Assembly (NCBI GenBank): GCA_937896295.1
Contig: CALBME010000181.1
Location: 1-43,154 of the forward strand
Reading direction: 5' to 3'
DNA length: 43,154 bases
Origin: an uncultured Micavibrio sp.
Lineage (GTDB): Bacteria > Pseudomonadota > Alphaproteobacteria > Micavibrionales > UBA1664
Position 1 is the stretch's first letter. Each line of letters opens with the position of its first letter. The position numbers and the translations under genes were made by a program. Shown here piece by piece: positions 25,184 through 33,496 of this stretch. The notes below the pieces were generated by a model, which made no database searches, was not told where the DNA came from, and saw nothing but the letters and a program-made list of their open reading frames with translations.

Positions 25184-25540
25184 AACTTTTCAGACGACGA
25201 CACACCCTTTAAGCCCCTGAATGCGGAGGAAATTCCCCATCGCCAGACGGCCGTCGCCCTGAAAGACCGCAGCCTTCTGGGCCAGGTGCCGGAGATTACG
25301 GCAGCCGGACGCGGGGAAATTGCCCGTCAAATCATTGAAATTGCATATCAAAACGGCATAAAGGTGCGCGAGGACGCGAACCTTGCCGAAATCCTGGCCC
25401 GGTTTGAACTGGACTCCCCCGTTCCGACCGAGGCGCTGATGGCCGTGGGGGAAATTCTTGCCTATGTCTACCAGGCCAACGGGGAACCCAACCCGTTCGA
25501 CGCCGTGCTGAAGGCCGAACTCGCCAAGGGGGATGCATGA
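25178..25540 (+). CDS. Stand-alone FlhB C-terminal-domain-like protein (FhlB/FlhX type)
   Basis: The product resembles only the cytoplasmic domain of FlhB. HRQTAVALKD aligns with the residues just after the NPTH cleavage site (HYAVALKYE) of the full FlhB in this window. ARQIIEIAYQNGIKVREDAN aligns with IREIAEQNGVVIVENPPLAR, and ALMAVGEILAYVYQANG with AVAEVISYVFRLKKK. It has no membrane helices. The start is uncertain: I use GTG 25178 (120 aa); TTG codons at 25121 and 25130 are also in frame, and no clear ribosome binding site decides. It is followed by a four-base overlap with the next gene and then fliO-fliP. Confidence 0.82.
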   Translation: MPNFSDDDTPFKPLNAEEIPHRQTAVALKDRSLLGQVPEITAAGRGEIARQIIEIAYQNGIKVREDANLAEILARFELDSPVPTEALMAVGEILAYVYQANGEPNPFDAVLKAELAKGDA

Positions 25541-25800
25541 CCCCCCGCCCCACCCCTTCCGCCCATGACCGGATGGAGGCGCTGATCGCCAAAATCGAAG
25601 AAGCCACCGCCGTGACGCAGAATGGCCGGCGCATAGACATCCGGTCGCTGGACGCGGAGTCGGCGGCGCTGGCCAAAATGCTGAAAGGCAAACCGGACGA
25701 AACCATCAAGCCCCTGCTGGCCCGCGCCGTACTGGCGATCGAACGCCTGACCCACGCGCTGGAGGACCAGGTCGCGGCGCTGAAGGACAAGAAAAAATAA
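25537..25800 (+). CDS. Unrecognised 87-aa helical protein in the fliOP operon
   Basis: The ATG overlaps the TGA of the FlhB-like gene (ATGA), which argues for a real, coupled gene. The product is mostly helical: HDRMEALIAKIEEATAV, then SLDAESAALAKMLKGK, then a likely coiled coil LARAVLAIERLTHALEDQVA ending in KDKKK. No membrane segment or signal is present. It could be a small flagellar chaperone or export-associated factor by position, but I do not recognise a family. Confidence 0.7.
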   Translation: MTPRPTPSAHDRMEALIAKIEEATAVTQNGRRIDIRSLDAESAALAKMLKGKPDETIKPLLARAVLAIERLTHALEDQVAALKDKKK

Positions 25801-25841
25801 CCGCCCTTGCGGACCTGTTTAAAACCCCGCACACTTCGAAA

Positions 25842-26126
25842 ATGGAATGGTCTGAATACCTGCGTTTTGTCTTTGCGCTGGCCTTTGTGCTGGCGTTGAT
25901 GGGTCTGCTCGCCCTGCTGGCGCGGCGCACCGGCCTGGGCCGGATGGCGCTGGGGTCCGGCCGCCGCCTTGCCCTGATCGAACTGCGCAGCATTGATACG
26001 CGCCACAAACTGGCGCTGGTCAAATGCGACGACCGCGAACACCTGATCGTTCTGGGCCCGCAGGGCCAGACCGTGATCGATACCAACGTCACCCCGGTGA
26101 CCACCCCGGTAAAGGCCCCTGAATGA
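25842..26126 (+). CDS. fliO: flagellar biosynthesis protein FliO
   Basis: FliO is a small membrane protein that helps FliP assemble into the export gate. The 94-aa product has one N-terminal helix (YLRFVFALAFVLALMGLLAL), a basic turn (ARRTGLGRM) and the short cytoplasmic beta domain typical of FliO (RRLALIELRSIDTRHKLALV, then EHLIVLGPQG). The stop overlaps the fliP start by four bases. Assignment rests on this pattern plus position before fliP. Confidence 0.88.
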   Translation: MEWSEYLRFVFALAFVLALMGLLALLARRTGLGRMALGSGRRLALIELRSIDTRHKLALVKCDDREHLIVLGPQGQTVIDTNVTPVTTPVKAPE

Positions 26127-26905
26127 CCCGCTCCAGAAAAATCTGCATCTATCTTTTATGCCTGCTGGGCGCCGCCATGATCCTTGGCGCCCCCATCGCG
26201 ATGGCGCAGGAACTGACCCTCGACATGGGGGGCGATGACGGCACCCTCGCCTCCCGCGTGGTCCAGCTTCTGGCCCTGCTGACGGTGCTGTCGCTGGCAC
26301 CCAGCATTCTCATCATGATGACCAGCTTTACGCGCATCATCATCGTCCTGTCCTTTCTGCGGACGGCGCTGGGCGTACAACAGACGCCGCCAAACACGGT
26401 GCTGATGTCGCTGGCCCTGTTCCTGACCTTTTTCATCATGTCGCCCGTCCTGACCCAGGCCTATGAGCAGGGCATCAAACCCCTGATGGCGCAGGAAATT
26501 GACGAAACGCAGGCCCTGACACGCACCACCGACCCGTTCAAGGCCTTCATGCTGCGCAACACGCGCGAGGCCGACCTGACCCTGTTCATGGACATGTCCA
26601 AGACGGAAGCCCCCAAAACCGCCATGGAAACTCCGCTTCAGGTGGTGATACCGGCCTTCATGATCTCGGAACTGCGCCGCGCCTTCGAAATCGGCTTCAT
26701 GCTGTTCCTGCCCTTCCTGATCATCGACATGGTGACGGCCTCCATCCTGATGTCGATGGGTATGATGATGCTGCCGCCCATCATGATCTCGCTGCCGTTC
26801 AAGATCATTTTCTTCGTCATGGTCGATGGATGGCACCTTGTGGTCGGATCGCTGGTCAAAAGCTTCGACACGGTGCAGGCCGGCGTCGGGGTTACAACAC
26901 CCTGA
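26123..26905 (+). CDS. fliP: flagellar export gate protein FliP
   Basis: FliP is the main pore subunit of the export gate. The 260-aa protein has a cleavable signal peptide (about 1-28, ending AMAQE), then VQLLALLTVLSLAPSILIMM, TSFTRIIIVLSFLRTALGVQ and QTPPNTVLMSLALFLTFFIM. The C-terminal half is also typical (VIPAFMISELRRAFEIGFML, DMVTASILMSMGMMMLPP, SLPFKIIFFVMVDGW). Its 3' end overlaps the convergent kinase-fold gene by 14 bases. Confidence 0.97.
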   Translation: MTRSRKICIYLLCLLGAAMILGAPIAMAQELTLDMGGDDGTLASRVVQLLALLTVLSLAPSILIMMTSFTRIIIVLSFLRTALGVQQTPPNTVLMSLALFLTFFIMSPVLTQAYEQGIKPLMAQEIDETQALTRTTDPFKAFMLRNTREADLTLFMDMSKTEAPKTAMETPLQVVIPAFMISELRRAFEIGFMLFLPFLIIDMVTASILMSMGMMMLPPIMISLPFKIIFFVMVDGWHLVVGSLVKSFDTVQAGVGVTTP

Positions 26906-27689
26906 ACTGGCGGCTGAAGCCGTCTTTAAGCGCCTGCGCGGTCCATTGATACCGGCGGATGTTATCGGCCACCTTCGGCCCCGCCCCGGCATGGACCAGC
27001 CGTGCATATAACCCCGTCACCTGCGGAAGGCGTTCCGCCAACCCCCGGATCCGGCCGGGCCGGGATGCCATGACATAGGCATTCACCACACGCTGGCCGA
27101 TATGGGGCATATCCTTGGCAAACGGCCAGTGCCCGTGCGCCAGCAGCCAGATATCGCGCAGCTGGGCATCGGCCACCCCCATGACCTTTTCCACGTCGTC
27201 TTCAAGATCGATGAAATGAATCGCCCCACTGGCATCCACCGTCAGGTTCTTGGGATAGGGCTGGCCGTGGAACTGCTCGTCATTATGCAGCGCCGCCATG
27301 GCCTCGCCCACCTTGCGGATCAGATCGCCGCGCTGCGCCCGCCCGCTTCCGTGCAGGGCAAGCCAGATGGATGTACCGGCATCGCTTAAGACAAGGTGGT
27401 CGGAGGTCTGGTCGAAAATATGGGGCACGTTGTGGCCGCGGCCGGCCAGATGCCGCAGGCGGCCCGCTTCAAACGCCAGCGCACGCTTGCGGTTAAAGAT
27501 ATGACTGCAGCGAAGCACGGGCGGCATCAGGGGCGTGCGCACCGCGCGTTGAAACAGCGGGGCCAGCGGAAAGGACTTGTCCTGCGCCAGCTTGACCCAT
27601 GCCGGCTGGCCCGCAAACGTCGTACGGTAGGTACGCTGACGGGCCTGAGGGGCGATATCCGTATCGGGCGGCAACATGGACAGGGACAT
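26892..27689 (-). CDS. Kinase-fold protein (APH/LPS-kinase-like) with altered catalytic loop
   Basis: I choose ATG 27689 (MSLSMLPPDTD), 265 aa; a TTG at 27752 is the far end of the frame. The layout is that of small eukaryotic-like or aminoglycoside-phosphotransferase-like kinases: a lysine in AWVKLAQDK, RKRALAFEAGRLRHLAGRG, HLVLSDAG hinge, a catalytic-loop-like HGQPYPKNLTVD and a metal-binding-like HFIDLEDD. In active members the loop usually reads HGD or HRD, so a Gln replaces the catalytic Asp here. It may be a pseudokinase or a divergent group. It is divergent from the TetR gene and unrelated to the flagellar genes around it. Confidence 0.7.
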   Translation of the reverse strand: MSLSMLPPDTDIAPQARQRTYRTTFAGQPAWVKLAQDKSFPLAPLFQRAVRTPLMPPVLRCSHIFNRKRALAFEAGRLRHLAGRGHNVPHIFDQTSDHLVLSDAGTSIWLALHGSGRAQRGDLIRKVGEAMAALHNDEQFHGQPYPKNLTVDASGAIHFIDLEDDVEKVMGVADAQLRDIWLLAHGHWPFAKDMPHIGQRVVNAYVMASRPGRIRGLAERLPQVTGLYARLVHAGAGPKVADNIRRYQWTAQALKDGFSRQFRVL

Positions 27690-27692
27690 ATG

Positions 27693-27768
27693 ACTCACGT
27701 GAAACGGCTGTTTTGCGCCATTCTTATAGCCGATTGCGTGGACGGCATGCAAATTTCGCCACTCACGT
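27693..27768. repeat. Pair of ACTCACGT direct repeats in a divergent promoter region
   Basis: ACTCACGT occurs at 27693-27700, where it is part of the palindrome TCACGTGA, and again at 27761-27768. Both lie in the 125-base gap between the kinase-fold gene and the TetR gene. Sites for the adjacent TetR protein are possible but unproven. Confidence 0.35.
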
Positions 27769-27814
27769 ACAAAGTCTCTCGACTTAGGATAAAATCTCAG
27801 GCAAAAACAACACT

Positions 27815-28432
27815 ATGAGCAATCCGGAATTTCAGGCCGCGCGTGCGCAAAAGAGCCGTGAGAAAATTTTACAGGCCGCACTCGGTTTATTTGTCGAGCG
27901 CGGATACGATGAAGTCTCGCTCAAGGACATCTCCAAAGCCGCCAAGGTTTCCACGGCCACGCTGTTCGCACATTACCCTCATAAAGAAAGCCTTTTGACC
28001 GGCGCCATCGCCCTGCTGGCCCAGATGCGGGACGAAACGCCGACCAGGAACACCCTGCCCGTGGCCGAGGCGCTGCGCGCCATCGGCCAGTCCTATGCCC
28101 GCCGCCTTGATAACCCCATGCTGCTGGGCCTGATCCGCATGGGTGTATTGATGAAGCAGAATGCGCAAGGTCTGGGACAGGCCGTGAATGACGCGTGGCG
28201 CATGCCCTTTCTGGCCCGGCTCAACGATGTGCTCGATCAGGGCATCGCACAGGGACGCTGGCTGGTGCCGGACCGCAACGTCGCCTCGCGCCAGTTCTTT
28301 GGCATGATTACAGATGCCATTTTATGGCCCCGCCTGTTCGCCATCAGCGACAGCGCCCCGGCCGGTTATCGGGAAGCCGTGGTGGATGAGGCGATCAAGA
28401 CCTTCACCGCCCGGTACGCCGTCACATCCTGA
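27815..28432 (+). CDS. TetR/AcrR-family transcriptional regulator
   Basis: The 205-aa protein has the N-terminal TetR DNA-binding domain: KSREKILQAALGLFVERGYD, EVSLKDISKAAKVSTATLFA, HYPHKESLL. The C-terminal helical part (MRDETPTRNTLPVAEALRAI, FGMITDAILWPRLF) is a ligand-binding and dimerisation domain that cannot be assigned. A TAAAAT at 27790-27795 may be its -10. It is divergent from the kinase-fold gene, which may be its target. It ends seven bases from the convergent TPR-like gene. Confidence 0.9.
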   Translation: MSNPEFQAARAQKSREKILQAALGLFVERGYDEVSLKDISKAAKVSTATLFAHYPHKESLLTGAIALLAQMRDETPTRNTLPVAEALRAIGQSYARRLDNPMLLGLIRMGVLMKQNAQGLGQAVNDAWRMPFLARLNDVLDQGIAQGRWLVPDRNVASRQFFGMITDAILWPRLFAISDSAPAGYREAVVDEAIKTFTARYAVTS

Positions 28433-28439
28433 AAAGAGA

Positions 28440-31400
28440 TTATTCCTTGGTGGCCTGACGGGCGGCCTCGGCCGCCTGCCCCGGCTCGTTCGGGGCCTGC
28501 GCCCCCGCGGGGGCGTCAGCGGCGGGCACCGCAGGGGCATCCCCCACCTCCCCGGCCTTCGGTTCGACCTTGGCGGGTTCAGTCTTGGCGGGTTCCGGTT
28601 TGGGAGCCGCGTCCTTGGCTGCGGCGGGTTTTTCCGCCACCGCTTTGGCAGGCGCCTGATAAGCCTTAAGCACGTCCTGGAACATGTTCACTTCCGACAC
28701 CAGCTGCAGCAATGTTTCGCGGTCGGCCAGCGTCGCTTCCTGCGCCGTGCGCGTGACCAGCTGGAACGGCTGGTTCAGGTCGGAGCGGCGCATGATGTCC
28801 GAATACGCCACGCGCAGGTCTTCCAGTTTCTGTGTTTCCCCCGACAGGTTCAGGGCCAGCGCCTGGTTGAGCACCAGTTGCGCCTGCTCATGGGTGGGCG
28901 CGCGCGTGGCGCTGAGATTGGCGGCCTTCACCAGCTTGCCGAAGGCGTCCGCCGCAACCGGCCATTTCTGCGAAGCCCACGCGATATCGGCGGTCAGTTT
29001 CAGCGTCTCGGAGTCTTCCTGCAGGGCCGAAAGTTCCGCCAGCGCGTCATCCGCGCGTTTCAGCTGGCCCTTGGCCTTGGCGCGCAGCAGGGCAAAGCGC
29101 TTCGCGTCCACATCGGCAACCTTGCCCGCAACATCAGTGCGGTTAAGCGCCTTATCGATGATCTTGAGCGCATCATTGGGCTGGTCGTTCAGGATACGGA
29201 TCGCCGCCGCACGCTGCGCATAGCGGACGGAATCCTGCGGTGTCGCCGTGGTCACGACCATGGGTTCGATCAGGTCCGCCGCGCGTTCCAGAAGATCGAC
29301 CTGCACCATCTTGTCGGCAATAGCCAGCGTGATCTGTTCACCGTCCGCGCCCGCGGGCATCAGTTCGTTGAATTCGGCGGCAACCGCCGCCGCCTCGATC
29401 GGGGACATGGCTTCACGCGTCTTGCCTGAGAAAAGTTCGCGGAAGGCCTTTTGCATCACCGCCACCAGTTTTTCGCGCGTGCCCGCGTCCTGCGTCATGG
29501 CCGCCGCATCCCGCAGGATGGTCAGCCCCCTTCGCTGCTGTCCGCCGGTCACGTAAATCAGCCCCAGACGTTCGAGCGTCTGGCTTTCAAGGTCATCGCC
29601 CCGCCATCCATAGCGAAAGCGTTCCAGTTTGCGGACTGCATCATCCCGCGCGATGGTGCGGGCCGACAGTCCGCGTTCCACAAGGGCAAGCGTCGACCGC
29701 AGCGGATAAGGACCGTCCAGCCCTTCCGACGACTCGCGGTAGAATTCTGACGCGCCCGTCATGTCGCCGCGTAACGCAGCAATACGGCCGCGGTAAAACG
29801 CCAGCGCCGTATCGCGGTCCAGCGTCAGGCTTTCGCCCGACGCCTTGTCGAACATATCAAGCATGGTGTCCGCGACATTCACATCGCCGCGTGCCAGCAC
29901 CGCCTCGATCAGCGGGGGCAGGACAAGGGTCTGAAGCCGCGCGGGATAGGTGCTCAGTATTTTTATGGCGTTAACGGGCATGGCCTTTTGCGCCTCAGGC
30001 AACTGCCCGGCCTGCGCCAGGTTGAACGACTTCCACAGGGCGATTTCGTTCAGCGTCTCAAGACCCGGCGTGGCAAAGGCCCGCGCCGCATCGTCCGTTT
30101 CACCCTTCAGGGCTGCCACTGCGCCACTGATCGCCTGAAAGTCGGGCGAGCTGCGCAGGTCCGGCATGAAGGACAGCGCCATCGACAGGAACCCTGTCGC
30201 TTCGTGTGGCAATCCCTGTGCCAGCATGAATTTCGCGCCCGAAATGATTTCCGGCAGTTTGCGGTTATCCGGGGCCGTGGCGATCTTCGCGTCGATGGAA
30301 TGACGCATGTCCAGGAACTGTTTGGGCCCGCCCAGCGCCCAGTCCTTGAAGGCAAAAATGGTGGTCGGGGCATTTTCCTTGGTGTCGGCGGGCTTGTCGT
30401 CGGTGCTGGCGGCAGCCACGCGCGCGCCGGCCGCCGGGCGCGGTCCCGTGGCAGACAGGCGTAAGCCCCCCTGCCGCGCAATCACGACTTCGGTCGGCAG
30501 AACCGAAATGCGGATACCGTCCGCCTTGGGTTTGATGACCACACCGACAATCGCCGGGATGGTTTCAAAATCGACGTAAGAATCGGTGTTGATCAGGCGG
30601 CTGTCGGCGCGCCCCACCGTAATGACGGCCAGATCGTCACCGATGAGCGGATCCGGCAGGCGCAGAGCGCCGACCGCATTGGTCATGGGAATATGCACGA
30701 TGGGGCCTGCCGCCGTATCCGCAAAATCACGCTCCATGGATGCGGACTTCAGGTCGCTTTTCTGGCCGGTGATATAAAGACGCCAGACCAGCCCCGCCCC
30801 TTCGGGCCGTACATAGGCCCCCGCCGGCAGGCGGATGCGGTAGGCGGACCCGCCATCGACGCTGACCTTGTCCACCGGCCCCAGCGCCTTGGCATCGGGC
30901 CCGGAAACCTGCGGGGGGACGGACAGTTCTTCCTGGCTTAAGACCATCCACAGATACCCGCCCCGCACAAAAGCCGCGAGGGCAAGGCCCTGCGTCGAGC
31001 CAACAGTGATCAGCGCCGATCCGGTAAACGGCACCGGCGTGGTAGCGGCAGGCGTAAGGTTGATGGGCGCATCCGGCCCCGCCGGCGTAGCGGCGGCCAT
31101 GACACCCGCCGGAGTGTCCAGCGACGGGGCGGTCGATGTCGATGCAGGCAAGGCCGGCGTTTCTTTCTTTGGATCGACCGGATTTGCGTTTGCTGCGTTT
31201 TCAGTGACCAGCGAGGTCGATGTTTCCGTCGTTTTCGCCGGAGCGATTTTCTCCTGGACCTTGGCCTTGGCTTCATCGGCGGCAGCAACCGGCGACACGG
31301 TCTTTTCCGGCACGGATTCAGGTGCCGTGACTTTTGCGGCTGCTGCCTTTGCTGCAGCAATCGCCGCTGCAACGGCATCTTTGGGCGCAGCATCCGGCGT

Positions 31401-31874
31401 ACCGGCAGCCGGTGATTCTTCCGTCAGGCGGGCGGGAACGGAGGGCGTTTTGGCAGAATCCTCTTTTTTCGGGGCGGCCTGCGGCACGGCTGACAGGACC
31501 TGCGGAACCGGGTCTTTGGGATAAAGATCGACGAACAGGCGGTTGCCCAGGGTCAGGGTGCGGTGACGGGCCATCGCGCCCGTCTTCACGACATACGCAT
31601 TCGCCCCCTCCGCCGTAATGGTGGTCGCCGGGATCACGCCGCGCAGGGCACCCGCACCCTCCACGCTGACGGGTCCGTCGAACTGTATTTTGAGGGTCGT
31701 ATCCCCGGCTTCGGTCACGGTGGCCTTGGGCAGCCCCGCGCCTGAAAACACCAGCCGAATGAAGTCGGCCTTCTTTTCACCGCGCACGGCGACGCGGGCA
31801 GCGTCCTGCGCTTGGGCGGCAAGGCTGCAAAACAGACCTAAAAGAATTACGGCAAGAAGAGAGATTCTGCGCAT
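28440..31874 (-). CDS. Large secreted or membrane-linked TPR-like protein of the motility locus
   Basis: The 1144-aa protein starts with a signal peptide (LLAVILLGLFCSLAAQAQ). A beta-rich AMIN-like region follows at about 25-125 (ADFIRLVFSGAGLPKATVTE, LTLGNRLFVDLYP). Then come a long Ala/Pro/Lys/Thr linker to about residue 290, another beta-rich part to about 500, and helical repeats of TPR character from about 530 to 1080 (for example ALAFYRGRIAALRGDMTGAS, QRAAAIRILNDQPNDALKII). The tail is a low-complexity Ala/Pro/Lys/Glu segment. The layout recalls FimV-like or peptidoglycan-binding scaffold proteins. It follows the two MotB-like genes on the same strand, so a role at the motor or cell wall is plausible but unproven. 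Confidence 0.75.
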   Translation of the reverse strand: MRRISLLAVILLGLFCSLAAQAQDAARVAVRGEKKADFIRLVFSGAGLPKATVTEAGDTTLKIQFDGPVSVEGAGALRGVIPATTITAEGANAYVVKTGAMARHRTLTLGNRLFVDLYPKDPVPQVLSAVPQAAPKKEDSAKTPSVPARLTEESPAAGTPDAAPKDAVAAAIAAAKAAAAKVTAPESVPEKTVSPVAAADEAKAKVQEKIAPAKTTETSTSLVTENAANANPVDPKKETPALPASTSTAPSLDTPAGVMAAATPAGPDAPINLTPAATTPVPFTGSALITVGSTQGLALAAFVRGGYLWMVLSQEELSVPPQVSGPDAKALGPVDKVSVDGGSAYRIRLPAGAYVRPEGAGLVWRLYITGQKSDLKSASMERDFADTAAGPIVHIPMTNAVGALRLPDPLIGDDLAVITVGRADSRLINTDSYVDFETIPAIVGVVIKPKADGIRISVLPTEVVIARQGGLRLSATGPRPAAGARVAAASTDDKPADTKENAPTTIFAFKDWALGGPKQFLDMRHSIDAKIATAPDNRKLPEIISGAKFMLAQGLPHEATGFLSMALSFMPDLRSSPDFQAISGAVAALKGETDDAARAFATPGLETLNEIALWKSFNLAQAGQLPEAQKAMPVNAIKILSTYPARLQTLVLPPLIEAVLARGDVNVADTMLDMFDKASGESLTLDRDTALAFYRGRIAALRGDMTGASEFYRESSEGLDGPYPLRSTLALVERGLSARTIARDDAVRKLERFRYGWRGDDLESQTLERLGLIYVTGGQQRRGLTILRDAAAMTQDAGTREKLVAVMQKAFRELFSGKTREAMSPIEAAAVAAEFNELMPAGADGEQITLAIADKMVQVDLLERAADLIEPMVVTTATPQDSVRYAQRAAAIRILNDQPNDALKIIDKALNRTDVAGKVADVDAKRFALLRAKAKGQLKRADDALAELSALQEDSETLKLTADIAWASQKWPVAADAFGKLVKAANLSATRAPTHEQAQLVLNQALALNLSGETQKLEDLRVAYSDIMRRSDLNQPFQLVTRTAQEATLADRETLLQLVSEVNMFQDVLKAYQAPAKAVAEKPAAAKDAAPKPEPAKTEPAKVEPKAGEVGDAPAVPAADAPAGAQAPNEPGQAAEAARQATKE

Positions 31875-31923
31875 CGGATTCCTTAAAATTCAACCTGCCA
31901 TGGGGTCCTGATCCGGTCAACGC

Positions 31924-31950
31924 AAAGGGGGGTTTTTACCCCCCTGCTTT
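31924..31950 (-). terminator. G/C hairpin after the MotB-like genes
   Basis: GGGGGG (31927-31932) and CCCCCC (31939-31944) form a hairpin. On the minus strand it is followed by only three T residues. It lies just past the stop of the distal MotB-like gene and may reduce read-through into the TPR-like gene. Confidence 0.5.
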
Positions 31951-31957
31951 CACGGCC

Positions 31958-32821
31958 CTATTGCATATTCCCGTCATCGGCATCGACGCGGATTTCAATA
32001 CCCGGCTGTTTGCCCGTCCCCTGCGCGATCACGACAAAAGGTTTGCGATACCCCGCATCCCGGAAAAGCGCGGCAAAGGCCGATACCTGCGCAAGCGCGC
32101 TATCCCAGTCGCCGGAATCATCGGGAATACCGACCACGGTGATGCGGTTCGACAGGGTGGCAAGCCGGTTCGCCAGCCCCTTGGTGATGCGCTGCCCGTC
32201 CGCCGACAGGGCGTTGCCGCTGAAAATCTTGTCGGCATCGAGTACCAGGCGCAAGTGATCGCGGGCGGGCATAATACGCACATCGTCCTGAAGCTTCACC
32301 TGCGCGACTGCGTCCTTGAGAATGCCCTGCAGATAGCCAAGGTCGAGGCCCGAGCCGAAACTGGTGCGTGAAATATTCTGCCCGGCCTGGCTGCCGGCTT
32401 CGCCCCGCCCCGCCCCGCCATGCATGTTGCGGGCGTTCACGTCAGCAGTGTTCGGCGCCTGAATATTGGCCGGGTCCTTCATGGAATACAACATCAGGAA
32501 GAAACACAGCATGATGGAAAAAAGGTCCGTAAACGAAATCAGCCACATCCGGCCCTGAACCAGTTTGGCTTCCCGGTCGTCATAGGCATATTCACGTGGC
32601 TGGTGACGCTCGACGCTTCCGGCCACCGTATTCGAGGCCGCGCTGGCAAAGGCCATGGCATTCAGGTCGTGCGACAGGTGCGAGCTATGCGCGGTTTGGT
32701 TTGCTGCGTTTAGCGGCCCCTCATGCAGCGGCCCGGAGGTCAGGCCCCGTTCTGCACTGGCTTTCTTTTCCTCCTTCTCCAGGAGGTCCAGCGCCGCAAG
32801 GATCTTGTCCATGTTATCCAT
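31958..32821 (-). CDS. MotB-like protein with an Asp in the membrane helix
   Basis: The 287-aa protein has a long polar N-terminal part (about 95 residues), one membrane helix WLISFTDLFSIMLCFFLMLY, and a periplasmic domain at about 165-280. The Asp in FTD occupies the place of the proton-binding Asp of MotB (YADF in the classic protein), and SMKDP follows the helix. The C-terminal part (LRLVLDADKIFSGNALSADG, RLATLSNRITVVGIPDDSGD) is a reduced OmpA/MotB-like fold without the full peptidoglycan-binding signature. No MotA is encoded in the window. It starts two bases after the upstream MotB-like gene. Confidence 0.78.
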   Translation of the reverse strand: MDNMDKILAALDLLEKEEKKASAERGLTSGPLHEGPLNAANQTAHSSHLSHDLNAMAFASAASNTVAGSVERHQPREYAYDDREAKLVQGRMWLISFTDLFSIMLCFFLMLYSMKDPANIQAPNTADVNARNMHGGAGRGEAGSQAGQNISRTSFGSGLDLGYLQGILKDAVAQVKLQDDVRIMPARDHLRLVLDADKIFSGNALSADGQRITKGLANRLATLSNRITVVGIPDDSGDWDSALAQVSAFAALFRDAGYRKPFVVIAQGTGKQPGIEIRVDADDGNMQ

Positions 32822-32823
32822 GC

Positions 32824-33420
32824 TTATCCCCCGCCCCGCACGAAGCGCAGTTCAATGGAAGGTCTTCCGCGATCGGCATAGCCAATACCGATAAGGTCAG
32901 CGTCCAGCCCGTCATCCACCAGTTCCCGCGCCATGGCGGGCAGATCGCCGGTGCCGTCCGCACCGTCAAGCGCAATGATCTGCAGCATGAATTTTCCGCC
33001 GCGGTTATACGTCGTCATGACACTGCCAAGGCGCGCGCGCAGTTCGGGCCAGCGCTCTGCGAACTGGTCACGGGGAATATCCACTACCATCATTTGGCCG
33101 GAACTTCCCACGCGCGTCTGCTGAAACCCGACATCGGGAAGAACGCTGCGCAGGCCTGCGGCGGCGGCCTCCTCCGCATCGCCGTTCGTCCCGGCATCGT
33201 CGCCGCCAGCCGTATCCGAACGCCCGTAACCGACAAAACCGAACGTATTGCTTAAGGACGCCTGCAGCATTTTCTGTTTGATGCTGGATTCAGGCGACAG
33301 GGCGTTCAGGACAATGAAGAAAGCCAGGAGCGCGATGAACACCGACACGGTCAGTGTCAGGGTCAGGGTGCGCATATCGACGGGCGATACGTGGTCGTCG
33401 CGGGTTTTCTTGTCACGCAT
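32824..33420 (-). CDS. Second MotB-like protein lacking an Asp inside the membrane helix
   Basis: The 198-aa protein has a short basic N-terminus, one helix LTLTLTVSVFIALLAFFIVL followed by NALSPES, then a linker rich in Gly/Asp/Ala. The small C-terminal domain contains MVVDIPRDQFAERWPELRAR and ADLIGIGYADRGRPSIELRF. The helix plus SSIKQKMLQASLSNTFG resembles MotB, but no acidic residue lies within the helix; the nearest is in SPVDMRT just before it. It is probably an accessory stator or motor-associated partner of the next gene. It begins 18 bases after the cheYZ terminator, so it needs its own promoter or read-through. Confidence 0.68.
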   Translation of the reverse strand: MRDKKTRDDHVSPVDMRTLTLTLTVSVFIALLAFFIVLNALSPESSIKQKMLQASLSNTFGFVGYGRSDTAGGDDAGTNGDAEEAAAAGLRSVLPDVGFQQTRVGSSGQMMVVDIPRDQFAERWPELRARLGSVMTTYNRGGKFMLQIIALDGADGTGDLPAMARELVDDGLDADLIGIGYADRGRPSIELRFVRGGG

Positions 33421-33435
33421 GCAGCAAAGTTTACC

Positions 33436-33463
33436 ACGAAAAACGGCCCCTGTGGGGCCGTTT
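33436..33463 (-). terminator. cheYZ terminator
   Basis: A perfect hairpin AAACGGCCCC-TGT-GGGGCCGTTT (33441-33463) lies downstream of cheZ. On the minus strand it runs into TTTTTCGTGG. The next gene starts only 18 bases after it. Confidence 0.85.
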
Positions 33464-33496
33464 CATCTATCCGGTTTTATGCAATATAAATAGCGC

